This document shows, in pieces, positions 30,663 through 40,074 of a stretch of 64,000 nucleotides of DNA. The position numbers were made by a program, and so were the translations under genes. Positions within the stretch are counted from its first letter, which is position 1. The number at the start of each line of letters is the position of its first letter. This DNA comes from CAVRQM01 sp963838805 (GTDB taxonomy: Bacteria; Pseudomonadota; Alphaproteobacteria; Acetobacterales; Acetobacteraceae): assembly GCA_963838805.1 (NCBI GenBank), contig CAWISK010000005.1, positions 434,001 to 498,000 of the forward strand, read 5' to 3'. The notes below the pieces were generated by a model. It was not told the DNA's origin, ran no database searches, and worked only from the letters and a program-made list of their open reading frames with translations.

Positions 30663-31123
30663 AGCGCTCGGTGGCGCACGGCGACTTTCATCTGGAACGC
30701 ACCTACGATGCCCCGGTCGGGCTTGTGTACGCGGCGCTGTCCACCGAGGCGGCCAAGAGCAAATGGTTCGGCGGCGACGACGGCCGGTGGACCCTGCTGG
30801 AACGGTCGATGGATTTTCGCGTCGGCGGCCGCGAGCGGCTGCGCGGCCGCTGGGTGGGCGGCGTCGTCACCACCTTCGATGCGGCCTATCACGACATCAT
30901 CCCGAACGAGCGCATCATCTACACTTACGAGATGCACCTGGATGACCGGAAGATCTCGGTCTCGCTCGCGACGTTGCAACTCATTGCGTCTGGCGATGGG
31001 CGGACGACACTGAAGGTCAGCGAACAGGGCGCCTTCCTCGACGGCTATGACGATGCCGGCTCGCGCGAGCACGGCACGGCAGAACTGCTCGACCGGCTCG
31101 GAGAATCCCTTCGATCCGCCTGA
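30659..31123 (+). CDS. SRPBCC (AHSA1-like) protein, second copy
   Basis: About 154 residues from GTG 30659: VKRSVAHGDFHLERTYDAPVG, a KWFGGDDGRW segment, a DFRVGGRERL strand and a C-terminal helix GSREHGTAELLDRLGESL. These are hallmarks of the AHSA1-type SRPBCC proteins that sit next to ArsR regulators. It is convergent with lon, with only 13 bases between the stops. Whether it is a free protein or the second half of a fusion depends on the A-run discussed for the first copy. Confidence 0.8.
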   Translation: MKRSVAHGDFHLERTYDAPVGLVYAALSTEAAKSKWFGGDDGRWTLLERSMDFRVGGRERLRGRWVGGVVTTFDAAYHDIIPNERIIYTYEMHLDDRKISVSLATLQLIASGDGRTTLKVSEQGAFLDGYDDAGSREHGTAELLDRLGESLRSA

Positions 31124-31136
31124 GACGAGCGGGCCG

Positions 31137-33491
31137 TTACGCGGCGGCGGGGGCCTCTTGCGGCATCGCCGCCGCCATCGCGTCCTCTACCGTCTCCAGC
31201 CAGACGAAGCGCAGCCGGTCGCGCGCGCTGGCGGGAATGTCGTCCCAGTCGCGGCGGTTGCGTGCCGGTAGCATCACCGTGCTGATGCCGGCGCGCGCGG
31301 CGGCCACCATTTTCTCGCGAATGCCGCCTACCGGCAGGACCACGCCGCGCAGGCTGATCTCGCCGGTCATGGCGATGGCCGGATCGACCGCCCGGCCCAG
31401 CATCAGCGAGGCCAGCGACATGAACATGGCAACCCCGGCCGAGGGCCCGTCCTTCGGAATGGCGCCGGCCGGCACATGCACATGGATGTCGCTGCGCTCG
31501 AACAGGCCCGGCTCGATGCCGAGTGCCGCGGCACGGGACTTCAGCAGGCTCAGCGCCGCCTGCGCGCTCTCCTTCATCACGTCGCCGAGCTGGCCGGTCA
31601 GCACCAGCTTGCCGCTGCCCGGCATGCGCGTGCTCTCGATGAACAGGATGTCGCCGCCGACAGGGGTCCATGCGAGGCCCGTGGCGATCCCCGGCATCGC
31701 CGCGCGGTCGGCCACCTCCGGCTCGAAGCGGCCGGCGCCCAGGATCGGTGCGAGTTGCTCGGGACCGATCCGCACGCGCTCGGCATGGCCCTCCGCGAAA
31801 CCCGCGGCGATGCTGCGCAGCACGCCGCCGATCTCGCGTTCCAGGTTGCGCACCCCCGCCTCGCGCGTGTAGCCGCGGATGATCGACGACAGGGCCTCGT
31901 CGCTGATCTCGGCCTGCGCCGAGCTGAGACCGTTGCGTTCAAGCTGACGCGGCACCAGGTAGCGCCGCGCAATCGCCAGCTTCTCCTCCTCGGTGTAGCC
32001 GGACAGTGTCACCACCTCCATGCGGTCGCGCAGCGCCACCGGCACGGTGTCCATCTGGTTCGCGGTGGCGATGAACAGCACGCGGCTGAGGTCGAACGGC
32101 ACGCCCAGATAGGCGTCGCGGAAAGTGCCGTTCTGCTCCGGGTCCAGCACCTCCAGCAACGCGGAGGCCGGGTCGCCCTGGAACCCGCCGGCACCCAGCT
32201 TGTCGATTTCGTCCAGCATCATCACGCAGTCGCGGGCACCCGCCCTGCGGATCGCCTGGATGATGTTGCCGGGCAGCGAGCCGATATAGGTGCGCCTGTG
32301 GCCGCGGATCTCGCTCTCGTCATGCACGCCGCCCAGGCTCACGCGCACGAACGGTCGCCCCGTGGCACGCGCGATCGACTGGCCGAGGGACGTTTTCCCG
32401 ACACCCGGAGGACCCACGAAGCACAGGATGGGGCCGTGCCCCTCGGGATTGAGCTTGCGCACCGCCAGGAACTCGACGATGCGGCGCTTGATCTTCTCCA
32501 GGTCGAAATGGTCTTCGTCGAGCACGCGCCGCGCCTCGGCAATGTCGATGGGTTTTTCGTCGCTGAGCTTCCACGGCAGTTCGGACAGCCATTCGAGATA
32601 CGTCCGCACCATGCCTGATTCCGGCCCGCCTTCCGGCATCCGCTCCAGCCGGCGCATTTCCCGCTGCGCCTGCTTCGCCACCTCCTCGGGCAGCCCAGCC
32701 TCGTCCAGCGCGCGCTTCAGGTCGGCGAGCTCGGGCGAGGCGCCTTCCTCGTCGCCCAGCTCCTTCTGGATCTGCTTGAGCTGTTCGCGCAGCAGGAACT
32801 CGCGCTGCCGCCCCTCCATCGTCTGCCGGGTGCGCTTGCCGATATCAGCGGACAGGCGCAGCACCTCCAGCCGATAGGCGAGGCGCCACAGCACGCGATC
32901 GAGCCGCGCCTGCAAATCGACCGTCTCCAGCACCTCCTGCTTCTCGGAGGGCGTGAGGTCCATGAGGCTGGCCACCATGTCCGCCAACTGGCCGGGCTGC
33001 TCGAGGCCCTGGACCGCGGCCGCCAGCTCCGGCGGCGCCTGTTCGATCAGGCGCAACGTCTCCAGGGCGCGCTCGCGCAACTGATGGAAGCGGGCATCGA
33101 TCTCGGTCCCGTGCGCTTCCGGCTCGGCGATGCGCTCGACGCGCGCGCTCGGCAAGCCCTGGTCATCGACCGATTCCAGAAGGCGGACCCGGCCGATGCC
33201 TTGCAGGATCGCCTGGTGCGTGCCGTCACGGCCGGTGACATAGCGCAGCAGCCTGGCCTCCGTGCCGATCGGGTGCAGGTCGGGCACCGCCGGCTCCTCG
33301 ATGGACGGGTCGCGCTGCAACACCGCGACGATACTGCGCGAGGACCGCGCCGCCTCGTGCAGCACGGCCTCGGTCGCCGGACGTCCGGCGACCATGGGCA
33401 GCACGACGCCGGGAAACAGGACCAGGTCGCGCAGCGGCACCAGCAGCAGCGTGTCGGACGAGGGTTCGGGCCTCGCGAGCGGCGTGTCCAT
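31137..33491 (-). CDS. lon: ATP-dependent protease La (Lon)
   Basis: An intact 784-residue Lon protease. It has an N-terminal substrate domain from LLLVPLRDLVLFPGVVLPM, a coiled linker, an AAA+ module (Walker A GPPGVGKTS, Walker B VMMLDEIDKLG) and a C-terminal Ser-Lys protease domain (catalytic Ser in KDGPSAGVAMF, Lys in GGIREKMVAAARAG). ATG 33491 overlaps the stop of the upstream small heat-shock gene, so both are translated together. Pairing with Hsp20 suggests a stress-specific Lon, perhaps a second copy in the genome. I cannot check that here. Confidence 0.95.
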   Translation of the reverse strand: MDTPLARPEPSSDTLLLVPLRDLVLFPGVVLPMVAGRPATEAVLHEAARSSRSIVAVLQRDPSIEEPAVPDLHPIGTEARLLRYVTGRDGTHQAILQGIGRVRLLESVDDQGLPSARVERIAEPEAHGTEIDARFHQLRERALETLRLIEQAPPELAAAVQGLEQPGQLADMVASLMDLTPSEKQEVLETVDLQARLDRVLWRLAYRLEVLRLSADIGKRTRQTMEGRQREFLLREQLKQIQKELGDEEGASPELADLKRALDEAGLPEEVAKQAQREMRRLERMPEGGPESGMVRTYLEWLSELPWKLSDEKPIDIAEARRVLDEDHFDLEKIKRRIVEFLAVRKLNPEGHGPILCFVGPPGVGKTSLGQSIARATGRPFVRVSLGGVHDESEIRGHRRTYIGSLPGNIIQAIRRAGARDCVMMLDEIDKLGAGGFQGDPASALLEVLDPEQNGTFRDAYLGVPFDLSRVLFIATANQMDTVPVALRDRMEVVTLSGYTEEEKLAIARRYLVPRQLERNGLSSAQAEISDEALSSIIRGYTREAGVRNLEREIGGVLRSIAAGFAEGHAERVRIGPEQLAPILGAGRFEPEVADRAAMPGIATGLAWTPVGGDILFIESTRMPGSGKLVLTGQLGDVMKESAQAALSLLKSRAAALGIEPGLFERSDIHVHVPAGAIPKDGPSAGVAMFMSLASLMLGRAVDPAIAMTGEISLRGVVLPVGGIREKMVAAARAGISTVMLPARNRRDWDDIPASARDRLRFVWLETVEDAMAAAMPQEAPAAA

Positions 33492-33880
33492 CAGCCGAGC
33501 CTCCGCAGCCCCACCACCAGCAGACCATCGGCAAGGCTGCGCCGAGTCACCTCGAAACGGCCGGGAGGGATCGCCACACGCCGCTCGAACCGCCCGTGCG
33601 GCAGCTCCATGCGATGGATGCGTGCGCGGTGCAGGAAGCCGGGCTGGCGGCGGGTGCCGACGATCGCGAGTTCGCCATTGCCCGCGACGATCTCGACCTC
33701 GTCGGCCTGCACGCCGGGAAGGGCGGCGATGATGACCAGCTCGTCCTCGGTCTCCAGCAGATCGACCGGCGGCTCCCAGCCCTGCCTGTCGGGCCGGAAG
33801 AAGTCGCGGTGCAGCCGATCCACCCGGGCCAGGGTGGTGACGGCTTCGGCCCACATCACGTCAGTGGCGTTGCGCGGCAT
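33491..33880 (-). CDS. Hsp20/alpha-crystallin small heat-shock protein
   Basis: A 129-residue chaperone with an alpha-crystallin domain: PVDLLETEDELVIIAALPGV, EIVAGNGELAIVGTRRQP, and RFERRVAIPPGRFEV near the C-terminus. I start it at ATG 33880 behind a GGAGGG ribosome site; an upstream ATG at 33904 is in frame. It is coupled to lon by an ATGA overlap. Holding unfolded proteins for a protease is a reasonable inference from that coupling. Confidence 0.87.
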   Translation of the reverse strand: MPRNATDVMWAEAVTTLARVDRLHRDFFRPDRQGWEPPVDLLETEDELVIIAALPGVQADEVEIVAGNGELAIVGTRRQPGFLHRARIHRMELPHGRFERRVAIPPGRFEVTRRSLADGLLVVGLRRLG

Positions 33881-33969
33881 GGCAAATCCCTCCAGGGCCG
33901 CCATATCCGACCCGGCGGCGGGGCAACGTCAATGGGAATGGCGCGGTTGCCTGGCAGCGCCGACGCCGC

Positions 33970-34345
33970 CTAATCGACGATCCGCCAGGTGTTCTGCGGC
34001 GTGTGGCACCAGTTGATCGAGTAGGTCGTCTGCCGCGCGGGTCTCGTGAGCGAGAAATCGTAGCGGATGTTGCGACAGGCCATGCCGCGCAATTGCAGGT
34101 CGCGAACCAGGGTTGCCGTGCCCGAGTTGCCCGTTGCCGGATTGCTCCAGCTCGCACTCTGCCCGATCGCCGTCTGATCGGATTCGTAGAGCGGGCGGGT
34201 GTTGGCATCCAGGATCGCAAAATCCTGGCTTGTTCAGGCCGACCGCGCGGAACCGCGGACGGAGCTGGGCCTCGGCGCTGCCCGCGCCGATCAGGACGCC
34301 GAGGGCCGTGACCCCCGCCACGGACAGTCTCGACCACGTCACCAT
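33970..34345 (-). CDS. Small secreted surface-antigen-like protein (one frameshift)
   Basis: About 124 residues once one extra base near 34215 is removed (span 3n+1). A signal peptide (MVTWSRLSVAGVTALGVLIG to AEAQ) precedes a mature part with SWSNPATGNSGTATLVRDLQ and GMACRNIRYDF, ending INWCHTPQNTWRIVD. The WSNPATGNSG plus C-R-x-(I/F)-R-x-D-F pattern is like the C-terminal domain of RT0821/17-kDa surface antigens. That likeness is from memory and loose. No catalytic signature. Confidence 0.55.
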
Positions 34346-34476
34346 GCGCACTCTCCCGCGTTTCGCGAAGGAGCGACTATATTGGAGGCCCGCAAACGCG
34401 CAAAGCTCGCAAAAGTCGTTCTGAATGCGACGACCCGCCCGCGCCCCGTGTCTGGCGCGGGCGGCGGTTGCCGAAG

Positions 34477-34905
34477 CTACTTCTGCGCCCAGAAATTGTA
34501 CTCGCCGAGCGCGCCGATCTGATTGTCCTCGGCAAAGGTGCCCCCGATATACAGCGTGGAGCCGGTCATCGAGACGTTGCCGACATAGGTCTGAAACGTA
34601 TCGTTGGTCGTCTGATCCTTGCGCAGGAACTGGATGCGGCCGCTGTGCGGGCAATAGAAGCCCTGGATATTGTTGGTCTGGCCGCCGCTCACCGTGTCGG
34701 CCAGCGTGCCGCTGATCGCCGGGCAGTTTCCGACTGTGCCCTGGGTCGTGATGTTCAGCACCAGCGGACTCTGGTTGCCGAAGGCGTTCCAGGTGCCGAC
34801 GACGCTCCTGGGCCAGCTCTGGGCTTGGGCGACGCTCGCGGACAGCAGAGCGCCGAGGCCGGCCGCCGCCATCAACAGGCGGCGCGATCCGTTGGTCATG
34901 TTCAT
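34477..34905 (-). CDS. Small secreted protein, unknown
   Basis: A 142-residue intact gene with a signal peptide (MTNGSRRLLMAAAGLGALLS, cut near AQAQ). The mature ~110 residues look all-beta: VVGTWNAFGNQSPLVLNI, two cysteines (GNCPAISG and GFYCPHSG) that could pair, and an ending LGEYNFWAQK. The GTW start and strand spacing recall lipocalin/avidin-type barrels, but I would not assign it. It is the second of two adjacent small secreted proteins. Confidence 0.65.
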   Translation of the reverse strand: MNMTNGSRRLLMAAAGLGALLSASVAQAQSWPRSVVGTWNAFGNQSPLVLNITTQGTVGNCPAISGTLADTVSGGQTNNIQGFYCPHSGRIQFLRKDQTTNDTFQTYVGNVSMTGSTLYIGGTFAEDNQIGALGEYNFWAQK

Positions 34906-35097
34906 ATCCCTTCAGAAATCATGAGGCGGAACCTTGATGATCACGCCGCTCCGCTGAATGCGGGCTCAGATTTCATAGAGGTAATGTTCTACGTGGACCT
35001 GTGATCCAGCCCACCGTTCGACGTGAAGCGTCGAAGTTTCTTGATCGCATCGAGAGCGGACCCGCGCCCGTCGCTGGGCGCGGGTCCGGCCAGGGCA

Positions 35098-36517
35098 TCA
35101 GACCGAGTAGTACATCTCGAACTCGACCGGGTGCGGCGTGTGCTCGAAGCGGAACACCTCCGTCCATTTCAGCTCGATATAGCTCTCGATCTGATCGCGG
35201 CTGAACACATCGCCGGCCAGCAGGAAGTCGTGGTCGGCCTCGAGCGCGCCCAGCGCCTCGCGCAGGCTGCCGCAGACGGTGGGGATGCCCTTCAGCTCCT
35301 CCGGCGGCAGGTCGTACAAATCCTTGTCCATCGGATCGCCCGGATGGATCTTGTTCCTGATGCCGTCGAGCCCGGCCATGAAGATAGCGGCGAAGGCCAG
35401 ATAAGGGTTGGCGCTCGGGTCGGGGAAGCGGATCTCCACGCGCTTGGCCTTGGGGTTCGCCGTGTACGGGATGCGGCACGAGGCCGAGCGGTTGCGCGCG
35501 GAATAGGCCAGCAGCACCGGCGCTTCGAAACCGGGGATCAGGCGCTTGTAGCTGTTGGTGGACGGGTTGGTGAACGCGTTGATGGCCTTCGCGTGCTTGA
35601 TGACGCCGCCGATGAAATACAGGCAGGTCTCCGACAGATCGGCATAGGCGTTGCCGGCGAACAGAGGCTTGCCGTCCTTCCAGATCGACATGTGCGTGTG
35701 CATGCCGGTGCCGTTGTCGCCATAGATCGGCTTGGCCATGAACGTCGCGGTCTTGCCGTAGCTGTGTGCCACGTTATGCACGCAGTACTTATAGATCTGC
35801 ATGTTGTCGGCCATCTTCGTCAGCGACGCGAACTTCGGTGCCCAGCTCGTGCTGCGACTGCGCCACCTCGTGATGGTGCTTCTCGATCTCCAGCCCCATC
35901 TCGCCCATCGTGGACAGCATCTCGGCGCGCAGATCGCTCTCGCTGTCGACCGGCGGGACCGGGAAATAGCCGCCCTTCACACCGGGGCGGTGGCCCATGT
36001 TGCCGTCCTGGAACTCCTTGAGCGAGGCCTGCGGCCCCTCGATGCTGTCGATCTGGTACATGCCGTAATTGCCGCCGGTGCCGAAGCGCACGCTGTCGAA
36101 CACGAAGAACTCGGCCTCGGCGCCCACCATCACCGTGTCGCCGATCCCGACGGCCTTCAGATACGACTCGGCCCGCTGCGCCGTGCTGCGCGGATCGCGG
36201 CCGTAGGATTGCCCGGTCGAGGGCTCGACGATGTCGCAGATCAGGATCAGGCTCGGCTTGGCCGCGAACGGATCGAGCACCGCACTCGACGGGTCCGGCA
36301 TCAGGATCATGTCGCTCTCGTTGATCGCCTTCCAGCCGGCGATCGACGAGCCGTCGAACATGATGCCGTCGCGGAACGCATCCTCGTCGATGGTCGAGAC
36401 GTGCTGGGCGGTGTGCTGCCACTTGCCACGCGGGTCGGTGAACCGCAGGTCCACATAGTCGACCGAGTGTTCCTTGATCATCTCCAGCACGTCGCTCACG
36501 CTCTTGGCGTCTGCCAT
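35098..36517 (-). CDS. glnA: Glutamine synthetase type I (one frameshift)
   Basis: Makes glutamine from glutamate and ammonia, the main ammonia-assimilating step. The N-terminal frame has FMFDGSSIAGWKAINESDM-type residues and VGAEAEFFVFD; the second has NGTGMHTHMSIWKDGKPLF, RLIPGFEAPVLLAYSARNRS and the adenylylation-site region DKDLYDLPPEE with its Tyr. One extra G near 35806 breaks the frame; removal gives HELGTEFASLTKMADNM. The span is 3n+1. It lies 63 bases after glnB and is surely co-transcribed with it. Confidence 0.93.
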
Positions 36518-36580
36518 CAGTCCAGTCCTCTCATAGGCACGACGCCGCCCCTTGCGGCGCCGGTGCAGGTCTTCGATGTC

Positions 36581-36919
36581 TCAGATCGCGTCTTCGCCGC
36601 GCTCGCCGGTGCGGATGCGCACCACCTCATCGACGGTGGTCACGAAGATCTTGCCGTCGCCGATGCGCCCGGTGCGCGCCGCGGTGACGATCGCATCGAC
36701 CGCCCGCTCGGCGACGTGATCCTCGCACACCACCTCGATCTTCACCTTCGGCAGGAAGTCCACCACGTATTCGGCGCCGCGGTAGAGTTCGGTATGGCCC
36801 TTCTGGCGCCCGAATCCCTTGGCCTCGACCACCGTGATGCCCTGCAAGCCGACTTCGTGCAGCGCTTCCTTCACCTCGTCCAGCTTGAACGGCTTGATCA
36901 CCGCCTCGATCTTCTTCAT
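36581..36919 (-). CDS. glnB: Nitrogen regulatory protein PII
   Basis: A 112-residue PII signal protein that senses 2-oxoglutarate and ATP and controls GlnE and NtrB. The T-loop GHTELYRGAEYVVDF includes the uridylylated Tyr (about residue 51), and the C-terminus has GRIGDGKIFV. Intact. The sigma-54-type promoter 92 bases upstream fits nitrogen-controlled glnBA operons of alphaproteobacteria. Confidence 0.96.
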   Translation of the reverse strand: MKKIEAVIKPFKLDEVKEALHEVGLQGITVVEAKGFGRQKGHTELYRGAEYVVDFLPKVKIEVVCEDHVAERAVDAIVTAARTGRIGDGKIFVTTVDEVVRIRTGERGEDAI

Positions 36920-37010
36920 GCGCGTGCCTGCGCCGGCGGCGCCGGCGGCATCCTCTCCTGTGTTTGGTGGCCGGTCCGGCCCCGCGAAGGCGGTGATCGG
37001 TGCATAAGGG

Positions 37011-37028
37011 TTGCATGTTGCGTGCCAG
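37011..37028 (-). promoter_or_regulatory. Sigma-54 (-24/-12) promoter of glnBA
   Basis: Read on the minus strand the sequence is CTGGCACGCAACATGCAA. It has the GG and GC pairs exactly ten bases apart and a TGGCACG -24 box, one mismatch (ATGCA for TTGCA) in the -12 box. Transcription would start near 37001, giving an ~80-base leader before glnB. NtrC sites were not evident upstream. Confidence 0.75.
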
Positions 37029-37138
37029 CCGGCAAATCCGGGGCCGCGCCGGGGATGCCTTCCCAGCGTGGCATGGCCGGCCGCCCGCGGCTTGGGCGTA
37101 CCATGCCTGTTTTCGCGGCAGACGGTTGATGCTCTGCC

Positions 37139-38384
37139 ATGGGCACGCCATTCTCAGCCCCGCCGATCGGGAGTGCCGCCCACGTGAAATCGCCCAACAC
37201 GCTGCTGTCGGGAACCGGAACGACCATCTTCACCGTCATGTCCGCCCTGGCGCAGCAGCACCAGTCGATCAATCTCGGGCAGGGTTTCCCGGACAGCCGA
37301 GGGGCCGGCCGACGTGATCCGGGCGGCCGCCGACGCGCTCATGGACCAGCGCAACCAGTATCCGCCGCTGACCGGGGTGCCGGAGCTGCGCCAGGCGGTC
37401 GCCGCCTGCAACCGCCGGTTCTACGGGCTGGAGGTGGACCCCAATGACGAGGTGGTGGTGACCTCGGGCGCCACCGAGGCGATCACCGCCTGCCTCATGG
37501 CGCTGCTCGATCCGGGCGACGAGGTGGTGCTGATCGAGCCGCTTTATGACACCTACCTGCCGGTGGTCCGCCTGCTGGGCGCGGTGCCCCGCCTGGTGCG
37601 CCTGTCGCCGCCCCGCTGGGAGCTGCCGCGGGCCGAACTGGCGGCGGCGTTCGGGCCGCGCACCAAGGCGATCCTGCTCAACACGCCGATGAACCCGACC
37701 GGCAAGGTGTTCACCGCCGCCGAGCTGGCCTTCATCGCCGATCTGGTGGCCCGGCACGATTGCTATGCGGTCTGCGACGAGGTCTATGAGCACCTGACCT
37801 TCGACGGCTGGCGGCACATTCCGCTGATGACGCTGCCCGGGATGCGCGAACGCTGCCTGCGCATCGGCAGCGCCGGCAAGACCTTCTCGCTCACCGGCTG
37901 GAAAGTCGGCTACGTCACCGCGCCGCGCGCGCTGGCGCCGATCGTGGCGAGGGCGCACCAGAACCTGACCTTTACCACGCCGCCCAATCTGCAACGGGCG
38001 GTGGCCACGGGGCTGGCCAAGGACGATGGCTATTTCGCGAGCCTGGCGGGCGAGTTGCAGGCGCGGCGCGACCAGTTGGCCGGTGGGCTTGCGGCGTTGG
38101 GTTTCGGCGTGCTGGAGACCCGCGGCAGCTATTTCGTGACTGCCGATGTCGCCCCGCTGGGATGGACCGGCGACGACGCGGCGTTCTGCCGGCACATCAC
38201 CGAACGGGCCGGGGTCACGGCCATTCCCGTCTCCGCCTTCTATGCCGGCGATGCGCCGCGCCACTATGTCCGCTTCGCCTTCTGCAAGCGCGAGGCGGTG
38301 CTGGACGCTGCGCTCGCGCGGCTTGCGGCAGATCTGCGCTGGCGGGATGCGGCGGCGTTGACGCCGGCGGCCCGTTCGGCCTAG
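37139..38384 (+). CDS. Class I/II PLP-dependent aminotransferase (one frameshift)
   Basis: About 414 residues. The first frame reads LLSGTGTTIFTVMSALAQQH and SINLGQGFPD; the second VVTSGATEAITACLMALLDP, NTPMNPTGKVFTAAELAFIA and the PLP lysine in SAGKTFSLTGWKVGY. One extra A near 37300 splits it; without it the text reads PDAEGPADVIRAAADAL. The span is 3n+1. The group includes methionine- and kynurenine-type transaminases, so the substrate is open. It starts at ATG 37139, divergent from glnB. Confidence 0.8.
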
Positions 38385-38400
38385 ACGCAGCCGCCTGGAT

Positions 38401-38477
38401 GGCGGACGTAGCTCAGCTGGTAGAGCGCCAGGTTGTGGTCCTGGATGTCGTGGGTTCGAGCCCCATCGTTCGCCCCA
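38401..38477 (+). tRNA. tRNA-His (anticodon GTG)
   Basis: Acceptor arms GCGGACG (38402-38408) and CGTTCGC (38467-38473) pair fully with one G-T. The histidine-specific extra G at -1 (38401) faces C73 (38474), and CCA is encoded at 38475-38477. The anticodon arm is CCAGG-TTGTGGT-CCTGG with GTG at 38435-38437; the T arm is GTGGG-TTCGAGC-CCCAT. All arms close. Confidence 0.96.
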
Positions 38478-39397
38478 TCCCGCCGGGTTCCATGCGATGA
38501 TCCCGCCCGCCGTTGAGCGGCACGGCGTGCGAGGGCGCAAGGCCCGCGGCCTCGCGGATCGCGCTCAGATGCGTCCGACGGCGAGCGCTTGCCGGTTGCA
38601 GCTCGACGGCACGGGCGGCGTGGCGCAGTGCCAGCACCGGCCGGCCGTGCCGCATCAGCACATCGCTCAGTTCCTGGTGATAGTCCGGCGTCCCGTCGCG
38701 GAGCGCCCGCACCATGTTGCGGCCGACCCGTGCCACGGTTTCCGCTGACGCCGTCACCAGCAGATCGACCAGCGATCGGCCGCCCGGTCGGTTGTGCAGG
38801 AATGGAGTCACCGAGAAATGGCCGGTTCCGGTGGTCATCACGCGCCGCAGCCTGGGCGACAAGGCTTCGATCCGCCGCGCGTGTTCGCGATCCCACGCGA
38901 AGAGCGGATCGTAGAAGACGACCGGCAACGGCGCGAGGTCGGCCGCCTCGACCTTGAATCCGGTGTGCAGTTTCGGGTCGAATGTCCGCTTCCGGCGCCG
39001 GTCGAAGTCGCGAATGATCGCGGGATCAATGCTGTAGTGGGGCGAAAACGCGGCGGTCACGTCGGCGCCGAGCGCGCGGCCGTGCATGAGGGCCGGGGTT
39101 GCGCCCATGCTGTGTCCCAGGGTGGCGATGCGCGCCGGCTTGTGCCGGGCGATGATCGGTCGCAGCGACGGCAGCAATCGGGCCACCTCGTCGCGCACGA
39201 ACCAGTGCGGCTGCTTGCCTATCAGGCCAAGTGCCGACACCCCGGCGGCGGCAAGCATCCTGTCGCCCCAGAAACGCGAGGCCGCTCGCCGCGGACGTCA
39301 GGTTCGGAAAGCTGATGACAAGCGGGCCCGGCGCGGCGGCCTGGTCCGGAACGGCGGGAGCATAGATGGCGACGGAGAACTCCGTTTCGCCAACCAC
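38413..39397 (-). CDS. Alpha/beta hydrolase, chlorophyllase/dienelactone-like (one frameshift)
   Basis: About 325 residues. The nucleophile elbow GHSMG sits in RIATLGHSMGATPALM; the N-terminal strand is TEFSVAIYAPAVP with PLVISFPNLTSAASGLAFLG. A plausible acid/His pair is in FYDPLFAWD and GTGHFSVTPF. One extra base near 39265 splits it (span 3n+1). The start is GTG 39397 or slightly upstream. The open frame runs into the complement of tRNA-His, and its last ~22 codons are antisense to the tRNA; the real end may be earlier. Substrate unknown. Confidence 0.65.
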
Positions 39398-39517
39398 ATG
39401 CGGCGCAGATCGAAAATGATGTTTGTATCACGACGGATTAACGATAACCCGCCTCGCCGGTTCATTTCAACACGGTCCGCCACCGGACCGGGGAGTGCCC
39501 GGCCGCGCGGCTTCTGA

Positions 39518-39531
39518 GGTATCATGATACC
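39518..39531. promoter_or_regulatory. Perfect 14-bp palindrome upstream of rplM
   Basis: GGTATCATGATACC, perfectly self-complementary, 70 bases before the rplM start in a 200-base spacer shared with the divergent hydrolase gene. It stands out by its AT-rich centre in a GC-rich context. An operator for a dimeric regulator is the natural reading; which gene it controls and which protein binds are unknown. Confidence 0.5.
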
Positions 39532-39601
39532 ACGTCCATGAGATGTTGACGGCGCCGGCGCTTGTCGCCATACACCGCGCCCTGTTCGAAGGAAGGCCGC
39601 G

Positions 39602-40069
39602 ATGCTGAAGACCACTGTCTCGATCAAGCCGTCGGAGGTGACCAAGCAATGGTTGCTGATCGACGCCGACGGCCTGGTGCTGGGCCGGCTGGCCACCATC
39701 ATCGCCAACCGCCTGCGCGGCAAGCACAAGCCGCAATTCACGCCGCATGTCGATTGCGGCGACAATGTCATCGTGATCAATGCCGAGCGGGTCCGCGTGA
39801 CCGGCAAGAAGGCGGACCAGTCCACCTTCTACTACCACACCGGCTATCCCGGCGGCATCAAGGGCCGCACCATCCGCCAGACGCTGGAGAGCGCGCATCC
39901 CGAGCGGGTGCTGGAGAAGGCGGTCGAGCGCATGATCACCCGCGGCCCGTTGCAGCGCCGGCAGATGAAGCACCTGCACGTGTATGCCGGAGCGGCCCAC
40001 CCGCATGAGGGCCAGGCGCCACAGAGGCTGGATGTGGCGGCACTCAACACCAAGAACCGGAGGGGCTGA
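39602..40069 (+). CDS. rplM: Ribosomal protein uL13
   Basis: A 155-residue large-subunit protein: KQWLLIDADGLVLGRLATII, GKHKPQFTPHVDCGDNVIVI, KADQSTFYYHTGYPGG and a C-terminal HPHEGQAPQRLDVAALNTKN. ATG 39602 follows a GAAGGAAGG ribosome site. Intact; rpsI follows after 5 bases, the normal pairing. Confidence 0.97.
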   Translation: MLKTTVSIKPSEVTKQWLLIDADGLVLGRLATIIANRLRGKHKPQFTPHVDCGDNVIVINAERVRVTGKKADQSTFYYHTGYPGGIKGRTIRQTLESAHPERVLEKAVERMITRGPLQRRQMKHLHVYAGAAHPHEGQAPQRLDVAALNTKNRRG

Positions 40070-40074
40070 GCCCG

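Noticed and set aside
33881..33969. A heat-shock (RpoH) promoter before hsp20-lon
   Set aside because: TTGACG and a GGATAT-like box are visible on the minus strand but spacing and sequence are too far from consensus to claim.
37269..38540. A 423-codon minus-strand frame
   Set aside because: It is antisense to the aminotransferase and tRNA-His; the plus-strand protein has the PLP lysine and family blocks.
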